Shown: positions 1 to 7,365 of the stretch, piece after piece
Position numbering within the stretch: position 1 is the stretch's first letter
Layout of the letters: every line of letters starts with the position of its first letter
DNA from: JBBRWV01 sp038248985
GTDB taxonomy: Bacteria; Planctomycetota; Phycisphaerae; WQYP01
Reading direction: 5' to 3'
DNA: 9,147 nt
Assembly: GCA_038248985.1 (NCBI GenBank)
Contig: JBBRWV010000136.1
Span: 1-9,147, forward strand
The notes under the pieces: generated by a model
Databases searched by the model: none
What the model saw: the letters and a program-made list of their open reading frames with translations, nothing else
Told to the model about the DNA's origin: nothing
Translations under genes and position numbers: made by a program

Positions 1-1076
1 CGCCGCGGCGGGCGCCGGCGCCCCTCGATTTGGCGGGGCAGAAGCTGACGTATGACAACGGGCCGGTGGGGTTTGACTACCTGGTGGTGGCGACGGGGGC
101 GACGCATTCTTATTTTGGGAAGAACGAGTGGGAGGATGCGGCACCGGGGCTCAAGACGGTGGAGGATGCGTTGAAGATTCGGGGGCGGGTGTTGCTGGCG
201 TTTGAGGAGGCGGAGCAGGAGACGGACGAGATGTCGCGGCGGGCGAAGCTGACGTTTGTCGTGGTGGGAGGCGGGCCGACGGGGGTGGAATTGGCGGGGG
301 CGTTAAAGGAGATCGCGGCGTATTCTGTGCCGCGGGATTTTCGATTTATCGACACGACGACGGCGCGGGTGATATTGGTGGAGGCGGGGGAGCGGTTGCT
401 GGGAGCGATGCCGGCGGATTTGGGAGAGCATGCGAAGCGGGATTTGGAGAAGATGGGGGTGGAGGTGAAATTGGGGGCGCGGGTGACGGGAGTGGATCGA
501 CATGGGGTGGTGATTGGGGAGGAAGTTTTGCCGGCGGGGAATGTGTTGTGGGCGGCGGGGGTGGAGGCGTCGCCGCTGGCGAAGACGCTGGGGGTGGAGT
601 TGGATCGGTCGGGGCGGGTGGTGGTGGAGGGGGATTTGAGTGTGCCGGGGCAGCGGGCGGTTTTTGTGGCGGGAGATTTGGCGGCGTCGAAGGATGAGCG
701 GACGGGGAGGCTGGTGCCGGGGGTGGCGCCGGCGGCGATCCAGATGGGGCAGTACATTGCGCGGGTGATTCGTGCGGAGGTGAAGGGTGGGGGGAAAGAC
801 GCGGGATCGCGGAAGGCGTTTCGGTATTGGGACAAGGGGATGCTGGCGACGATTGGGAAGGCGCGGGCGGTGGGGGTGATTGGGGGCAGGCATGTGGGGG
901 GATTTGTGGCATGGGTGATGTGGTCGCTGGTGCATGTGATGTTTTTGATTGGGTTTCGAAACAAGGTGTTTGTGATGCTGGGGTGGATGTGGTCGTATGT
1001 GATGTGGAGCAAGGGGGCGCGGCTGATTACGGGCAACCCGGAGGTGAAGGTAAAGAGCCCGCGGATTGGGGAGTAA
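1..1076 (+). CDS. ndh: Type II NADH dehydrogenase (NDH-2), 5'-partial
   Basis: Single-subunit flavoprotein of the respiratory chain that passes electrons from NADH to quinone at the inner face of the membrane without pumping protons. The reading frame is open to the window edge (first full codon at 3). The N-terminal FAD-binding GxGxxG segment, normally about 80-100 residues, lies outside the window. Numbering from the in-frame TTG at position 30, which is unlikely to be the true start: an ATGATH segment (21-26) typical of the family, the second Rossmann fold with VVGGGPTG (78-85) for NADH, the FAD-contacting AGD (214-216), and AAIQMGQ (235-241) matching the conserved quinone-site region. Near the C-terminus are the hydrophobic stretches 291-309 and 313-326, then the family-typical GARLITG (329-335). 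These act as a membrane anchor. The gene ends 103 bases before the next gene. The NDH-2 assignment is firm; the truncation is caused by the window edge, not by the gene. Confidence 0.92.
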   Translation, partial: PRRAPAPLDLAGQKLTYDNGPVGFDYLVVATGATHSYFGKNEWEDAAPGLKTVEDALKIRGRVLLAFEEAEQETDEMSRRAKLTFVVVGGGPTGVELAGALKEIAAYSVPRDFRFIDTTTARVILVEAGERLLGAMPADLGEHAKRDLEKMGVEVKLGARVTGVDRHGVVIGEEVLPAGNVLWAAGVEASPLAKTLGVELDRSGRVVVEGDLSVPGQRAVFVAGDLAASKDERTGRLVPGVAPAAIQMGQYIARVIRAEVKGGGKDAGSRKAFRYWDKGMLATIGKARAVGVIGGRHVGGFVAWVMWSLVHVMFLIGFRNKVFVMLGWMWSYVMWSKGARLITGNPEVKVKSPRIGE

Positions 1077-1179
1077 GGGGGCGGAAGGAGGGGCGAGGCT
1101 CGACGGAGGGGGGCGGTTGGGGTAGGCTTCTGGATTGATTTTGTTGGCAAATTCGTGGCGATGTAGGGAGTAAAGTTTC

Positions 1180-2190
1180 ATGGTGCGGATCGCGATTTTG
1201 ACGGCGGGGCATGTTCATACACCGGCGTTTGTGAAGACGCTGAAGGGGCGGAGCGATGTGGAGGTGGTGGGGGTTTATGATGCGGATTCAGCGATCGCGG
1301 AGAAGTATGCGGGGGAGTTGAAGGCGCCGGTGTTGAGCTGCTGGAAGAAGACGCTGGAGGACAAGAGCGTGGACGCGGTGGTGGTGACGGGGACGACGGC
1401 GCAGCATGATGGGCTGGCGGCGGCGGCGGCGCGGGCGGGGAAGCATGTGTTTGTGGAGAAGCCGCTGGCGACGACGGGGGCGGAGGCGATGCGGATTTAT
1501 ACGGCGGTGCAGGAGAGCGGGGTGATTTTTCAGACGGGGCACTTCATGCGTTCGGATCGATTGCATCGATTCATCAAGCAGGAGATCGATGCGGGGAACT
1601 TTGGGACGATCACGCGGGCGCGGCACAGCAATACGCATAGTGCGGCGCTGGGTGGTTGGTTTGAGGGCGGATACGAGTGGTTTTATCACAAGGACAAAGC
1701 GGGCGGGGGCGGGTTTTATGATTTGGGGTGCCATAGCGCGGACTTGCTGGTGTACTTTTTGGGATTGATAGAAAGTGTGACGGCGGCGATTGCGCCGAAG
1801 ACGGTGACGTATTCGCAGATTGATGAGTATGGGGAAGGAATTTTGAAGTTTAAGAACGGAGTGCTGGCGACGGTGACGGGGAGCTGGGTGGATGCGGGGA
1901 ACCCGGTGACGTGCGAGATTCGCGGGACAGAGGGGCATTTGACGGTGATGAATGGGCAGGCGTTTTATGGAAGCAGCAAGAGCAAGGTGCCGGGGGCGGA
2001 CGGGAAGCAGCCGGTGGACGCGGCGCATTTTCCGGCGGGGTTGCCGCACGCGTTTGATCTGTATCTGGATGTGCTGGTGGGGAAGGCGGAGCGGAAGGTG
2101 TTGGTGCCGATCGAGGATGCGTTGAACGTGGCGAAGGCGATGGAGGCGATGTATTTGGGGGATCGACTTGGGCAATGGGTGAAGGTGTGA
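1180..2190 (+). CDS. Gfo/Idh/MocA-family NAD(P)-dependent oxidoreductase
   Basis: A 336-residue cytoplasmic oxidoreductase of the family that acts on sugars, sugar acids and inositols. The substrate cannot be read from the sequence. The Rossmann fold occupies residues 1-120, with the family lysine motif EKP at 93-95. The catalytic-domain signature DLGCHSAD (181-188) carries the likely catalytic His185. Length is normal for the family. The dinucleotide loop is atypical: after beta-1 (VRIAIL) the residues are TAGHVHTPAF (8-17) rather than GxGxxG, a variant I recall from a subset of this family. The ATG start at 1180 is supported by AGGGAG at 1165-1170. No signal peptide is visible, unlike many planctomycete members that carry a Tat signal. 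It lies 41 bases upstream of priA on the same strand, so cotranscription is possible, but the functions are unrelated. Confidence 0.93.
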   Translation: MVRIAILTAGHVHTPAFVKTLKGRSDVEVVGVYDADSAIAEKYAGELKAPVLSCWKKTLEDKSVDAVVVTGTTAQHDGLAAAAARAGKHVFVEKPLATTGAEAMRIYTAVQESGVIFQTGHFMRSDRLHRFIKQEIDAGNFGTITRARHSNTHSAALGGWFEGGYEWFYHKDKAGGGGFYDLGCHSADLLVYFLGLIESVTAAIAPKTVTYSQIDEYGEGILKFKNGVLATVTGSWVDAGNPVTCEIRGTEGHLTVMNGQAFYGSSKSKVPGADGKQPVDAAHFPAGLPHAFDLYLDVLVGKAERKVLVPIEDALNVAKAMEAMYLGDRLGQWVKV

Positions 2191-2231
2191 GGGGGATAGA
2201 ATCGGGATGCGATTGAGAGATTGGAGCGGTT

Positions 2232-4706
2232 GTGGCAACGGACGAATTGGGTGAGTTGGGGAAGGAGCGGGCGGGTGCGTACGCGACGGTGGCGGTGGAT
2301 GAGCCGGTGGATGCGGAGTACACGTATCGTGTGCCGGGGGACATGGTGAAGGAGGTGGTGGTGGGGAGCCGGGTGGTGGTGCCGCTGGGCCGGGGGAATC
2401 GGATGGTGGGAGGGACGGTGCTGGGTTTGAGCGGGGAGGCACCGGAGTTTGTGAAGCAGGCGGAGGCGAAGCAGGCGGCGGAATCCGGGGAGGAGGAGGC
2501 GGGGATGTTGTTTGATGAGGGTGGGCCACCGGTGGTGGAGATGGCGGGCGGGGTGAAGAATGTTCATGATGTGTTGCGGAATGTTCCGCCGGTGCCGGAG
2601 GATTTGCTGCGGCTGGCGCGGTGGATCAGCACGTATTATTGTTGTCCGATGGGGATGACGCTGGCGACGATGGTGCCCAGCGCGGTGAAGCGGGCGGTGC
2701 GGGCGCCGACGAACGCGATGGTGAGTTTGGCGGAGGTGGGGAAGAGCGCGGAGGAGTTGGTGGCGGGGAAGCTGGTGGGGGGGAAGAAGGTTTCGGCGCG
2801 GGCGGTGAAGGCGTTGGAGCAGATCGTGGAGGTTTTGCAGGGCGGGGAGAAGACGGAGTTGGAGCTGCTGGCGGCGGCGCGGGTGAAGCACACGATGGTG
2901 CGGAAGTTTGTGGAGATGGGGGTGCTGGTGCCGCGGAAGCAGTTGCAGATGCCGGTGTTGACGGGGGCGGATGCGGTGAAGGAGGCGGGGTTGCTGACGT
3001 TGAGCGGGGAGCAGGCGCGGGCGATGACGGAGATTGAGAGGCTGATCGATGCGGGAGAGTTTGGGGTGCGGATGATTTTTGGGGTGACGGGATCGGGGAA
3101 GACGGAGTTGTATATTCGGGCGATTGAGAAGGTGGTGCGGGCGGGGAAGCGGGCGATTGTGCTGGTGCCGGAGATTTCGCTGACGCCGCAGACAGTGGCG
3201 CGGTTCATGAAGCGATTTGAGCGGGTGGCGGTTTTGCACAGTGGGTTGAAGGATTCGGAACGGCATCAGCATTGGCGGGCGATAGCGGAGGGGTGGGCGC
3301 AGGTGATTGTGGGGGCGCGCTCAGCGATCTTTGCGCCGGCGAAGGATATTGGGTTGATCGTGGTGGATGAGGAGCACGATCATTCTTACAAGCAGGACAG
3401 CGCGCCGAAATATCATGGGCGGGATGTGGCGATACGGCGGGGGCACATGCTGGGGGTGCCGGTGTTGCTGGGGTCGGCGACGCCGTCGCTGGAGAGTTGG
3501 CAGAATGCGAATGGGGGGAATGCGAAGTATGGATTGCTGACGCTGAAGAATCGTCCACTGGGGACGCAGATGCCGCGGGTGGTGGTGGTGGACATGAAGG
3601 AGCAGAGTCATGAGAGGCGGGGGTTGCATATCTTGTCGACGACGCTGGAGCATCATTTGAAGGCGACGCTGGAGGCGAAGAAGCAGGCGTTGTTTTTATT
3701 GAATAGACGGGGGTATGCGCATTATGTGATGTGCCCGCGGTGCATGTGGGTGATGATGTGCGAGAATTGTGATTCGACGATGGTGGTGCATCGGAGCATG
3801 GAAGAGGGGGAGGTGAAGAACGCGGGGGGAGGAAGCGAGGGGGAGCGGGCGGCGCGGTTTGCGGCGCGGTATGGGATGGTGAAGTGTCATTACTGCATGG
3901 CGGCGATGATTCTGCCGGGGAAGTGTCCGAGTTGCCAGGCTCGGTTGACGCATCTGGGGCAGGGAACGCAGCGGGCGGAGGATGAATTGTTGCGGAAGTT
4001 TCCGACGCTGCGAATTGCGCGGATGGATTCGGACACGATGAACAAGGCGGCGGATTACCAGGAGGTGCTGGAGGCGTTTGGGCAGGGGGAGTTGGATTTG
4101 CTGATTGGTACGCAGATGATTGCGAAGGGGCTGGATTTTCCGAACGTGCAACTGGTGGGGGTGTTGAACAGTGATCTGGCGATGACGATGCCGGATTTTC
4201 GGGCGGCGGAGCGGACATTTCAGTTGATCTGCCAGGTAGCGGGGCGGAGCGGTCGGAGTGCGGATCGGGGGACGGTGGTGGTGCAGACGTTTCAGCCGCA
4301 GGAGCCGGCGATTTTGCATGCGTGCAATCATGATTATTTGGGGTTTGCGGCGGGGGAGTTGCCCCACCGGAAGGAGTTTGGGTATCCGCCGTTTGGGAGG
4401 TTGGTGCGGGTGGTGATGGCGCATAAGGGGCACACGCGCGTGAACCAGGCGGGGATGGCATTTCGGAAGTTGGTGGATGAAGTGATTGCGCAGTTGAAGC
4501 TGGCGGTGAAGGTGCAGGGGCCGCTGCCGCCGCCGATGGAGCGGATTCAGGAGGAGTATCGGGTGGAGATGCTGATGATGGCGGAGTCGGCGGCGTCGCT
4601 GCAGCATTTGCTGGGGGCGTTGCGGCGGCGTGGGGCGTTGAAGGGCGGTGGGAAGGGCGGAGGCGTGAGCGTGTCGGTGGATGTGGACCCGATGAGCATG
4701 TTGTAG
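2232..4706 (+). CDS. priA: Primosomal replication-restart helicase PriA
   Basis: Superfamily 2 3'-5' DNA helicase that recognises stalled or collapsed forks and reloads the replisome. Visible in order: the N-terminal 3'-end-binding domain (about 15-65, AYATVAVDEPVDAEYTY), a winged-helix region, Walker A GVTGSGKTE (284-292), DEEH (379-382), motif III GSATP (414-418), zinc-binding cysteines C501, C504, C510, C513, C552, C555, C565 and C568, motif V GTQMIAKG (626-633), and motif VI QVAGRSGR (668-675). All eight zinc ligands are present. At 824 residues it is about 90 longer than E. coli PriA (732). Extra residues appear at about 70-118 and between C513 and C552, which are 39 apart here and 15 apart in E. 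coli (C448-C463). The start is GTG at 2232, with GGAG at 2223-2226; a TGA in frame at 2214 leaves no better start upstream. Identification is certain. Confidence 0.98.
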   Translation: MATDELGELGKERAGAYATVAVDEPVDAEYTYRVPGDMVKEVVVGSRVVVPLGRGNRMVGGTVLGLSGEAPEFVKQAEAKQAAESGEEEAGMLFDEGGPPVVEMAGGVKNVHDVLRNVPPVPEDLLRLARWISTYYCCPMGMTLATMVPSAVKRAVRAPTNAMVSLAEVGKSAEELVAGKLVGGKKVSARAVKALEQIVEVLQGGEKTELELLAAARVKHTMVRKFVEMGVLVPRKQLQMPVLTGADAVKEAGLLTLSGEQARAMTEIERLIDAGEFGVRMIFGVTGSGKTELYIRAIEKVVRAGKRAIVLVPEISLTPQTVARFMKRFERVAVLHSGLKDSERHQHWRAIAEGWAQVIVGARSAIFAPAKDIGLIVVDEEHDHSYKQDSAPKYHGRDVAIRRGHMLGVPVLLGSATPSLESWQNANGGNAKYGLLTLKNRPLGTQMPRVVVVDMKEQSHERRGLHILSTTLEHHLKATLEAKKQALFLLNRRGYAHYVMCPRCMWVMMCENCDSTMVVHRSMEEGEVKNAGGGSEGERAARFAARYGMVKCHYCMAAMILPGKCPSCQARLTHLGQGTQRAEDELLRKFPTLRIARMDSDTMNKAADYQEVLEAFGQGELDLLIGTQMIAKGLDFPNVQLVGVLNSDLAMTMPDFRAAERTFQLICQVAGRSGRSADRGTVVVQTFQPQEPAILHACNHDYLGFAAGELPHRKEFGYPPFGRLVRVVMAHKGHTRVNQAGMAFRKLVDEVIAQLKLAVKVQGPLPPPMERIQEEYRVEMLMMAESAASLQHLLGALRRRGALKGGGKGGGVSVSVDVDPMSML

Positions 4707-4743
4707 GCGAGGGATTGGAGGTGTGGGTAAGTGACGGAGGGGG

Positions 4744-4749
4744 TATAAT
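4744..4749 (+). promoter_or_regulatory. Perfect -10 box (TATAAT) upstream of the universal stress protein gene
   Basis: An exact TATAAT in a very G-rich context, 29 bases before the chosen ATG at 4779. Transcription would begin around 4756, leaving a leader of about 22 bases. No good -35 hexamer sits at the usual 16-18 base distance. The nearest candidate, TTGGAG at 4715-4720, is 23 bases away, which is too far. The start would therefore depend on an activator or on the -10 box alone. It lies between the priA stop (4706) and the stress gene, so it would make that gene an independent unit. Confidence 0.45.
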
Positions 4750-4778
4750 CCGGGGATTGCGTTTTGATTAGGTATGGC

Positions 4779-5186
4779 ATGAGCAAGGTGCTGCTGGCGG
4801 TTTCGGATCGATGGGTGCTCGACGGGCGGATCGATGCGATCGCGGATTTTGTGGTACGGGTGGGGAGCAGTGTGTTGGCGGTGCATGTGGCGTATGGGGC
4901 GGAGCCGAGCGGGGGCGTTTCGGCGGGGGAGAAGGTGCTGGAAAAAATTGGTGAACAGTTGCGGGGAAAAAATCTCAAGGTGGAGACGCTGCTGCTATAT
5001 TCGGATGACCTGGGGGAAGCGATTTTGAAAACGGCGGAGGAACGGAAGGCGACGCTGATTTTGCTGGGGCTGTCGGCGAAGGGGATGCTGACGCGGTTGA
5101 TTGAGGGGAACGTGGCGCAGGAGATTATCAAGGGGACGACGCTGCCGGTGCTGTTGTTGCCGCCGGAGTGGGTGGGGGGGATTTGA
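4779..5186 (+). CDS. Universal stress protein (UspA family)
   Basis: A 135-residue single-domain Usp with the expected alternating beta/alpha order: beta-1 SKVLLAVSD (2-10), a beta strand SVLAVHVAYG (31-40), and the C-terminal block LILLGLSAKG to VLLLPP (93-129). In ATP-binding Usps the last block reads G-x2-G-x9-G-S/T. Here G97, G102 and G110 followed by N111 are present, but spacing and residues are degenerate, so nucleotide binding is doubtful. Homologues act as cytoplasmic dimers in stress survival; the specific role is unknown. I chose ATG 4779 over the in-frame TTG at 4764 because the ATG gives the normal Usp N-terminus, fits the TATAAT at 4744 and has a weak TAGG at 4769-4772. An out-of-frame ATG at 4774 opens a two-codon ORF whose TGA overlaps the start. 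This might damp or couple initiation, but it could be chance. Confidence 0.9.
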   Translation: MSKVLLAVSDRWVLDGRIDAIADFVVRVGSSVLAVHVAYGAEPSGGVSAGEKVLEKIGEQLRGKNLKVETLLLYSDDLGEAILKTAEERKATLILLGLSAKGMLTRLIEGNVAQEIIKGTTLPVLLLPPEWVGGI

Positions 5187-5237
5187 GGGGCCGGGCGTAC
5201 AGGAAAATTGGGTTCATGTGATGGCATGAGGTGGGTG

Positions 5238-5398
5238 ATGCAGTTTCCGGTTTACATTTCGGTTTTTGGGGCGCGGCTGCATCCGCACATCGTTTTGGAA
5301 TTGTTTGCGTATGCGGTGGCGGTGACGCTGCCTGGGGTTTCGCGGTGGCGGCAGGCGCCACCATGTGCGGCGTCGGTGGGGGAGGGAGGGGGCGGAGT
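5238..5398 (+). pseudogene. Possible truncated N-terminus of an Lgt-like (prolipoprotein diacylglyceryl transferase-related) membrane protein
   Basis: From the ATG at 5238, which has GAGG at 5228-5231 at good distance, the translation begins MQFPVYISVFG, then ARLHPHIVLELFAYAV. I recall this LHPHxxxExxAY arrangement from the first segment of Lgt-related proteins of about 250 residues. Similarity fades after about residue 28. The frame stays open only to 5471, where it runs antisense through the lipoprotein gene, so at most about 54 codons can be a remnant. Codon use matches the neighbouring + strand genes. Another + frame over 5303-5400 (GDAAWGFAVAAGATM) could be a frameshifted continuation, but this is speculative. 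The alternatives are a small real protein or chance. The family identity rests on memory of a motif, not on an alignment. Confidence 0.35.
5344..5362. other. Hairpin between convergent transcription units
   Basis: GGTGGCG (5344-5350) and CGCCACC (5356-5362) form a perfect 7-bp stem with a 5-base loop. It sits between the + strand stress-gene region and the end of the - strand lipoprotein gene (5399). No T-run follows on either strand, so it is not a canonical intrinsic terminator. A role in ending or stabilising transcripts from either side is possible but unproven. Confidence 0.3.
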
Positions 5399-5755
5399 TT
5401 ATTGGCCGCTGATGGGATCCACGTGGATGGTTTGCGGCGCGGGTTGGGAGGCGGGGGAGGTGGCTGGCTGAGAGGCGGCGGGCGGATCGTTGAAATCGCG
5501 GATTTCGTCGATGATGGTGCGGACGGTGGCGGATTCATTTTTTTTATTCGGGAGAGTGACGGTGATGATCGGGACGGCACCGGTACCGGTGCCCATGACT
5601 TCGTTGGAGGCGCTGTTGTATTCGGTGGGGTTGATGGGGGCGCGGGTGGGGCGGGGGCGGTCGGGATTCTCGGCGAATTCGGATTCGCACGCGGGGAGGA
5701 GGGCGCCGAGAGTGATGGCGAGAGCGACGAGGGCGATGTTTTTGAAGAGGGTCAT
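5399..5755 (-). CDS. Small hypothetical lipoprotein with Pro/Gln/Ser-rich tail
   Basis: A 118-residue protein with a lipoprotein signal peptide: positively charged start (MTLFKN), hydrophobic core 7-20, and lipobox LPAC ending at Cys23, where lipidation and cleavage would occur. The mature protein starts CESEF, with no Asp at +2. A proline-rich stretch (31-43) is followed by a possible small folded segment (about 58-90), then a low-complexity tail with repeated SQPA units (95-106). I recognise no family. The ATG at 5755 has AAGGA on the coding strand (5764-5768), 8 bases away. It begins 36 bases after the trpB stop on the same strand, so it is probably cotranscribed with trpB, without an obvious link to tryptophan synthesis. 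C-ending codons match trpB, which supports it being a real resident gene. Confidence 0.72.
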   Translation of the reverse strand: MTLFKNIALVALAITLGALLPACESEFAENPDRPRPTRAPINPTEYNSASNEVMGTGTGAVPIITVTLPNKKNESATVRTIIDEIRDFNDPPAASQPATSPASQPAPQTIHVDPISGQ

Positions 5756-5791
5756 GAAGGATGTCCTTGTGGGTTGGTGAATGGAACGGGG

Positions 5792-7081
5792 TTATTCGGT
5801 GCCGAGGAGGCGGGCGACTTCCATGCAGTCTTTGTCGCCGCGTCCGGAGAGATTGATGACGAGGATTTGTTCCTTGGACATGGTTTCGGCGAGATTGAGG
5901 GCGTGGGCGATGGCGTGGGCGGATTCGAGGGCGGGGATGATGCCTTCGCGTTGGGCGGTGATTTGCAGAGCGGTGAGGGCCTCCTGATCAGAGATGGCAT
6001 CGTACTGAACGCGGCGGGTGTCTTTCCAATAGGCGTGTTCGGGGCCGACGCCGGGGTAATCGAGACCGGCGGAGACGGAGTGAACGTCAGCAGTTTGGCC
6101 GTCGGCGTTTTGGAGGACGTAGCTGAGGGTGCCGTGAAGGACGCCCGGGTGGCCCATGGAGAGGGAGGCGGCGTGTTGGCCGAGACCGCTTCCGCGTCCG
6201 CCGGCTTCCGCGCCGTAGAGTTTGACAGTGGTGTCTTCGACGAAGGGGTAGAAGATGCCGGCGGCGTTGGAACCGCCACCGACGCACGCGACGATGGCGT
6301 CAGGGAGGCGGCCGAAGTTGTCGAGGGCTTGCTGGCGGGTTTCGATGCCGATGATGGATTGAAAGTCGCGGACGATGGTGGGGAAGGGATGGGGGCCGGC
6401 GACGGTGCCGATGATGTAGTGGGTATTTTCGACGGAGCCCATCCAATCGCGCATGGCTTCGTTGAGGGCGTCTTTGAGGGTTTTCTGACCGGACTCAACG
6501 GAGATGACTTTGGCACCCATGAGTTTCATGCGGAAGACGTTGAGGGATTGACGGCGGATGTCTTCGGCACCCATGTAGACGTCGCAGGAGAGGCCGAAGA
6601 CGGCGGCGGCGGTGGCGGTGCCGACGCCGTGCTGGCCGGCACCGGTTTCAGCGATGACGCGTTTTTTTTTCATGCGGAGGGTGAGGAGCGCCTGGCCGAT
6701 GGTGTTGTTGATTTTGTGGGCGCCGGTGTGGCAGAGGTCTTCGCGTTTCAGGTAGATTTTGGCGCCGGCGTTGGGAGCGGCGGTTTCGCGGACGAGTTGG
6801 GTGAGGCGTTCAGCATAATAGAGGGGCGTGGGGCGGCCGACGAATTGTTTGAGGTAATAGTTGAGTTGCTGTTTGAAGGCGGGGTCTTTTTTGGCGCGCT
6901 CGTATTCTTCATTGAGCTGATGGACGGCGATCATGAGCGTTTCGGGGACGTAGGTGCCGCCGTAGGGGCCGAAGTGTCCGAGGGAATCGGGGACGGATTT
7001 GGAGGCGGGCGCGAGGTCGGAGTGCGTGGCGACGTCAGAGGAGGAGAGGCGCGATGCGGGGGATGAGGAGGCGGTGGTCAT
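5792..7081 (-). CDS. trpB: Tryptophan synthase beta chain
   Basis: PLP enzyme that condenses indole with L-serine to give tryptophan, normally as an alpha2beta2 complex with TrpA in the cytoplasm. At 429 residues it is somewhat longer than the usual roughly 400 because of a Ser/Ala-rich N-terminal extension (1-33). The conserved protein begins at HFGPYGGTYVPETL (36-49). Key sites: KREDLCHTGAHK (112-123) with the PLP lysine K123, ETGAGQHG (145-152) with the catalytic Glu145, the phosphate-binding GGGSNA (268-273), and SGRGDKD (412-418) near the cofactor ring. All expected residues are present. The ATG at 7081 has AAGGA (7091-7095) 9 bases upstream. No trpA, trpC or trpF is adjacent, so the genes are dispersed or lie outside the window. 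The next gene on the strand is a lipoprotein. It belongs to the standard TrpB1 type rather than the longer TrpB2. Confidence 0.98.
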   Translation of the reverse strand: MTTASSSPASRLSSSDVATHSDLAPASKSVPDSLGHFGPYGGTYVPETLMIAVHQLNEEYERAKKDPAFKQQLNYYLKQFVGRPTPLYYAERLTQLVRETAAPNAGAKIYLKREDLCHTGAHKINNTIGQALLTLRMKKKRVIAETGAGQHGVGTATAAAVFGLSCDVYMGAEDIRRQSLNVFRMKLMGAKVISVESGQKTLKDALNEAMRDWMGSVENTHYIIGTVAGPHPFPTIVRDFQSIIGIETRQQALDNFGRLPDAIVACVGGGSNAAGIFYPFVEDTTVKLYGAEAGGRGSGLGQHAASLSMGHPGVLHGTLSYVLQNADGQTADVHSVSAGLDYPGVGPEHAYWKDTRRVQYDAISDQEALTALQITAQREGIIPALESAHAIAHALNLAETMSKEQILVINLSGRGDKDCMEVARLLGTE

Positions 7082-7110
7082 GCGGGGGCATCCTTAACGA
7101 GTAAAGAAGC

Positions 7111-7140
7111 ATGATAGGGGGGAGTGCGGTGAGGATTCAA
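7111..7140 (-). promoter_or_regulatory. Candidate sigma-70-type promoter for trpB
   Basis: On the - strand TTGAAT (7135-7140) and TATCAT (7111-7116) are separated by 18 bases. They match the -35 consensus in 4 of 6 positions and the -10 in 5 of 6. Transcription would start near 7104, leaving a leader of about 23 bases that carries the AAGGA ribosome site. The leader is too short for a trp attenuator or T-box, and neither is visible. Confidence 0.42.
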
Positions 7141-7206
7141 TGAAGCGGGGTAAAAAGGCAGGGGGCGCGTGTTTGTTCGGGAATTTCGGGTTTGGCTTGT
7201 CGGGGC

Positions 7207-7234
7207 TTGTATTGATGGGGTTAATTGGTAGTAT
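7207..7234 (+). promoter_or_regulatory. Weak candidate promoter for tRNA-Ala
   Basis: TTGTAT (7207-7212) and TAGTAT (7229-7234) with a 16-base spacer would place the start about 15 bases before the tRNA. Consensus matches are only 3 of 6 and 4 of 6. This is the best pair I see in the divergent gap between trpB and the tRNA, and it could easily be chance. Confidence 0.22.
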
Positions 7235-7255
7235 TGAAGGTCTCGCTGGTGCGAC

Positions 7256-7328
7256 GGGGACGTAGCTCAATTGGGAGAGCACTAGCTTTGCAAGCTAGGG
7301 GTTGCCGGTTCGATCCCGGTCGTCTCCA
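7256..7328 (+). tRNA. tRNA-Ala (anticodon TGC)
   Basis: A complete 73-base cloverleaf. The acceptor stem GGGGACG pairs with CGTCTCC (7321-7327) and includes the G3-U70 wobble that identifies alanine tRNAs. D-arm GCTC/GAGC; anticodon stem CTAGC/GCTAG (7282-7286, 7294-7298) around loop TTTGCAA with TGC at 7289-7291; T-arm GCCGG-TTCGATC-CCGGT. The discriminator base is A (7328). CCA is not encoded (AT follows), so it must be added by the nucleotidyltransferase. It stands alone, not in an rRNA spacer. An integrase remnant lies about 150 bases downstream, which makes this tRNA a candidate integration target, but I see no second copy of its 3' end in the window. Confidence 0.98.
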
Positions 7329-7365
7329 ATCTGTGTTTGGCTCAATGAAATCAAGGGTTTCGAGC

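Noticed and set aside
110..1150. 346-codon - strand frame opposite ndh
   Set aside because: It is a Pro/Ser/Thr-rich shadow of a clear NDH-2 gene.
2168..2202. TTGGGC plus TAGAAT as a promoter for priA
   Set aside because: The spacer is 23 bases, and the -35 candidate lies inside the oxidoreductase coding region. The evidence is too weak to list.
1965..3272. 435-codon - strand frame and other long - strand frames across 1288-4886
   Set aside because: They are antisense to the oxidoreductase and priA and consist mainly of His, Arg, Pro and Leu, a product of the G-rich + strand.
5344..5362. Hairpin as a Rho-independent terminator
   Set aside because: No T-run follows on either strand, so it is listed only as a hairpin.
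5231..7066. 611-codon + strand frame, rich in Gly, Asp and Val
   Set aside because: It runs antisense to trpB and the lipoprotein gene, both well supported. Its length follows from the C-ending codons of the genes below it, and its composition is not protein-like.
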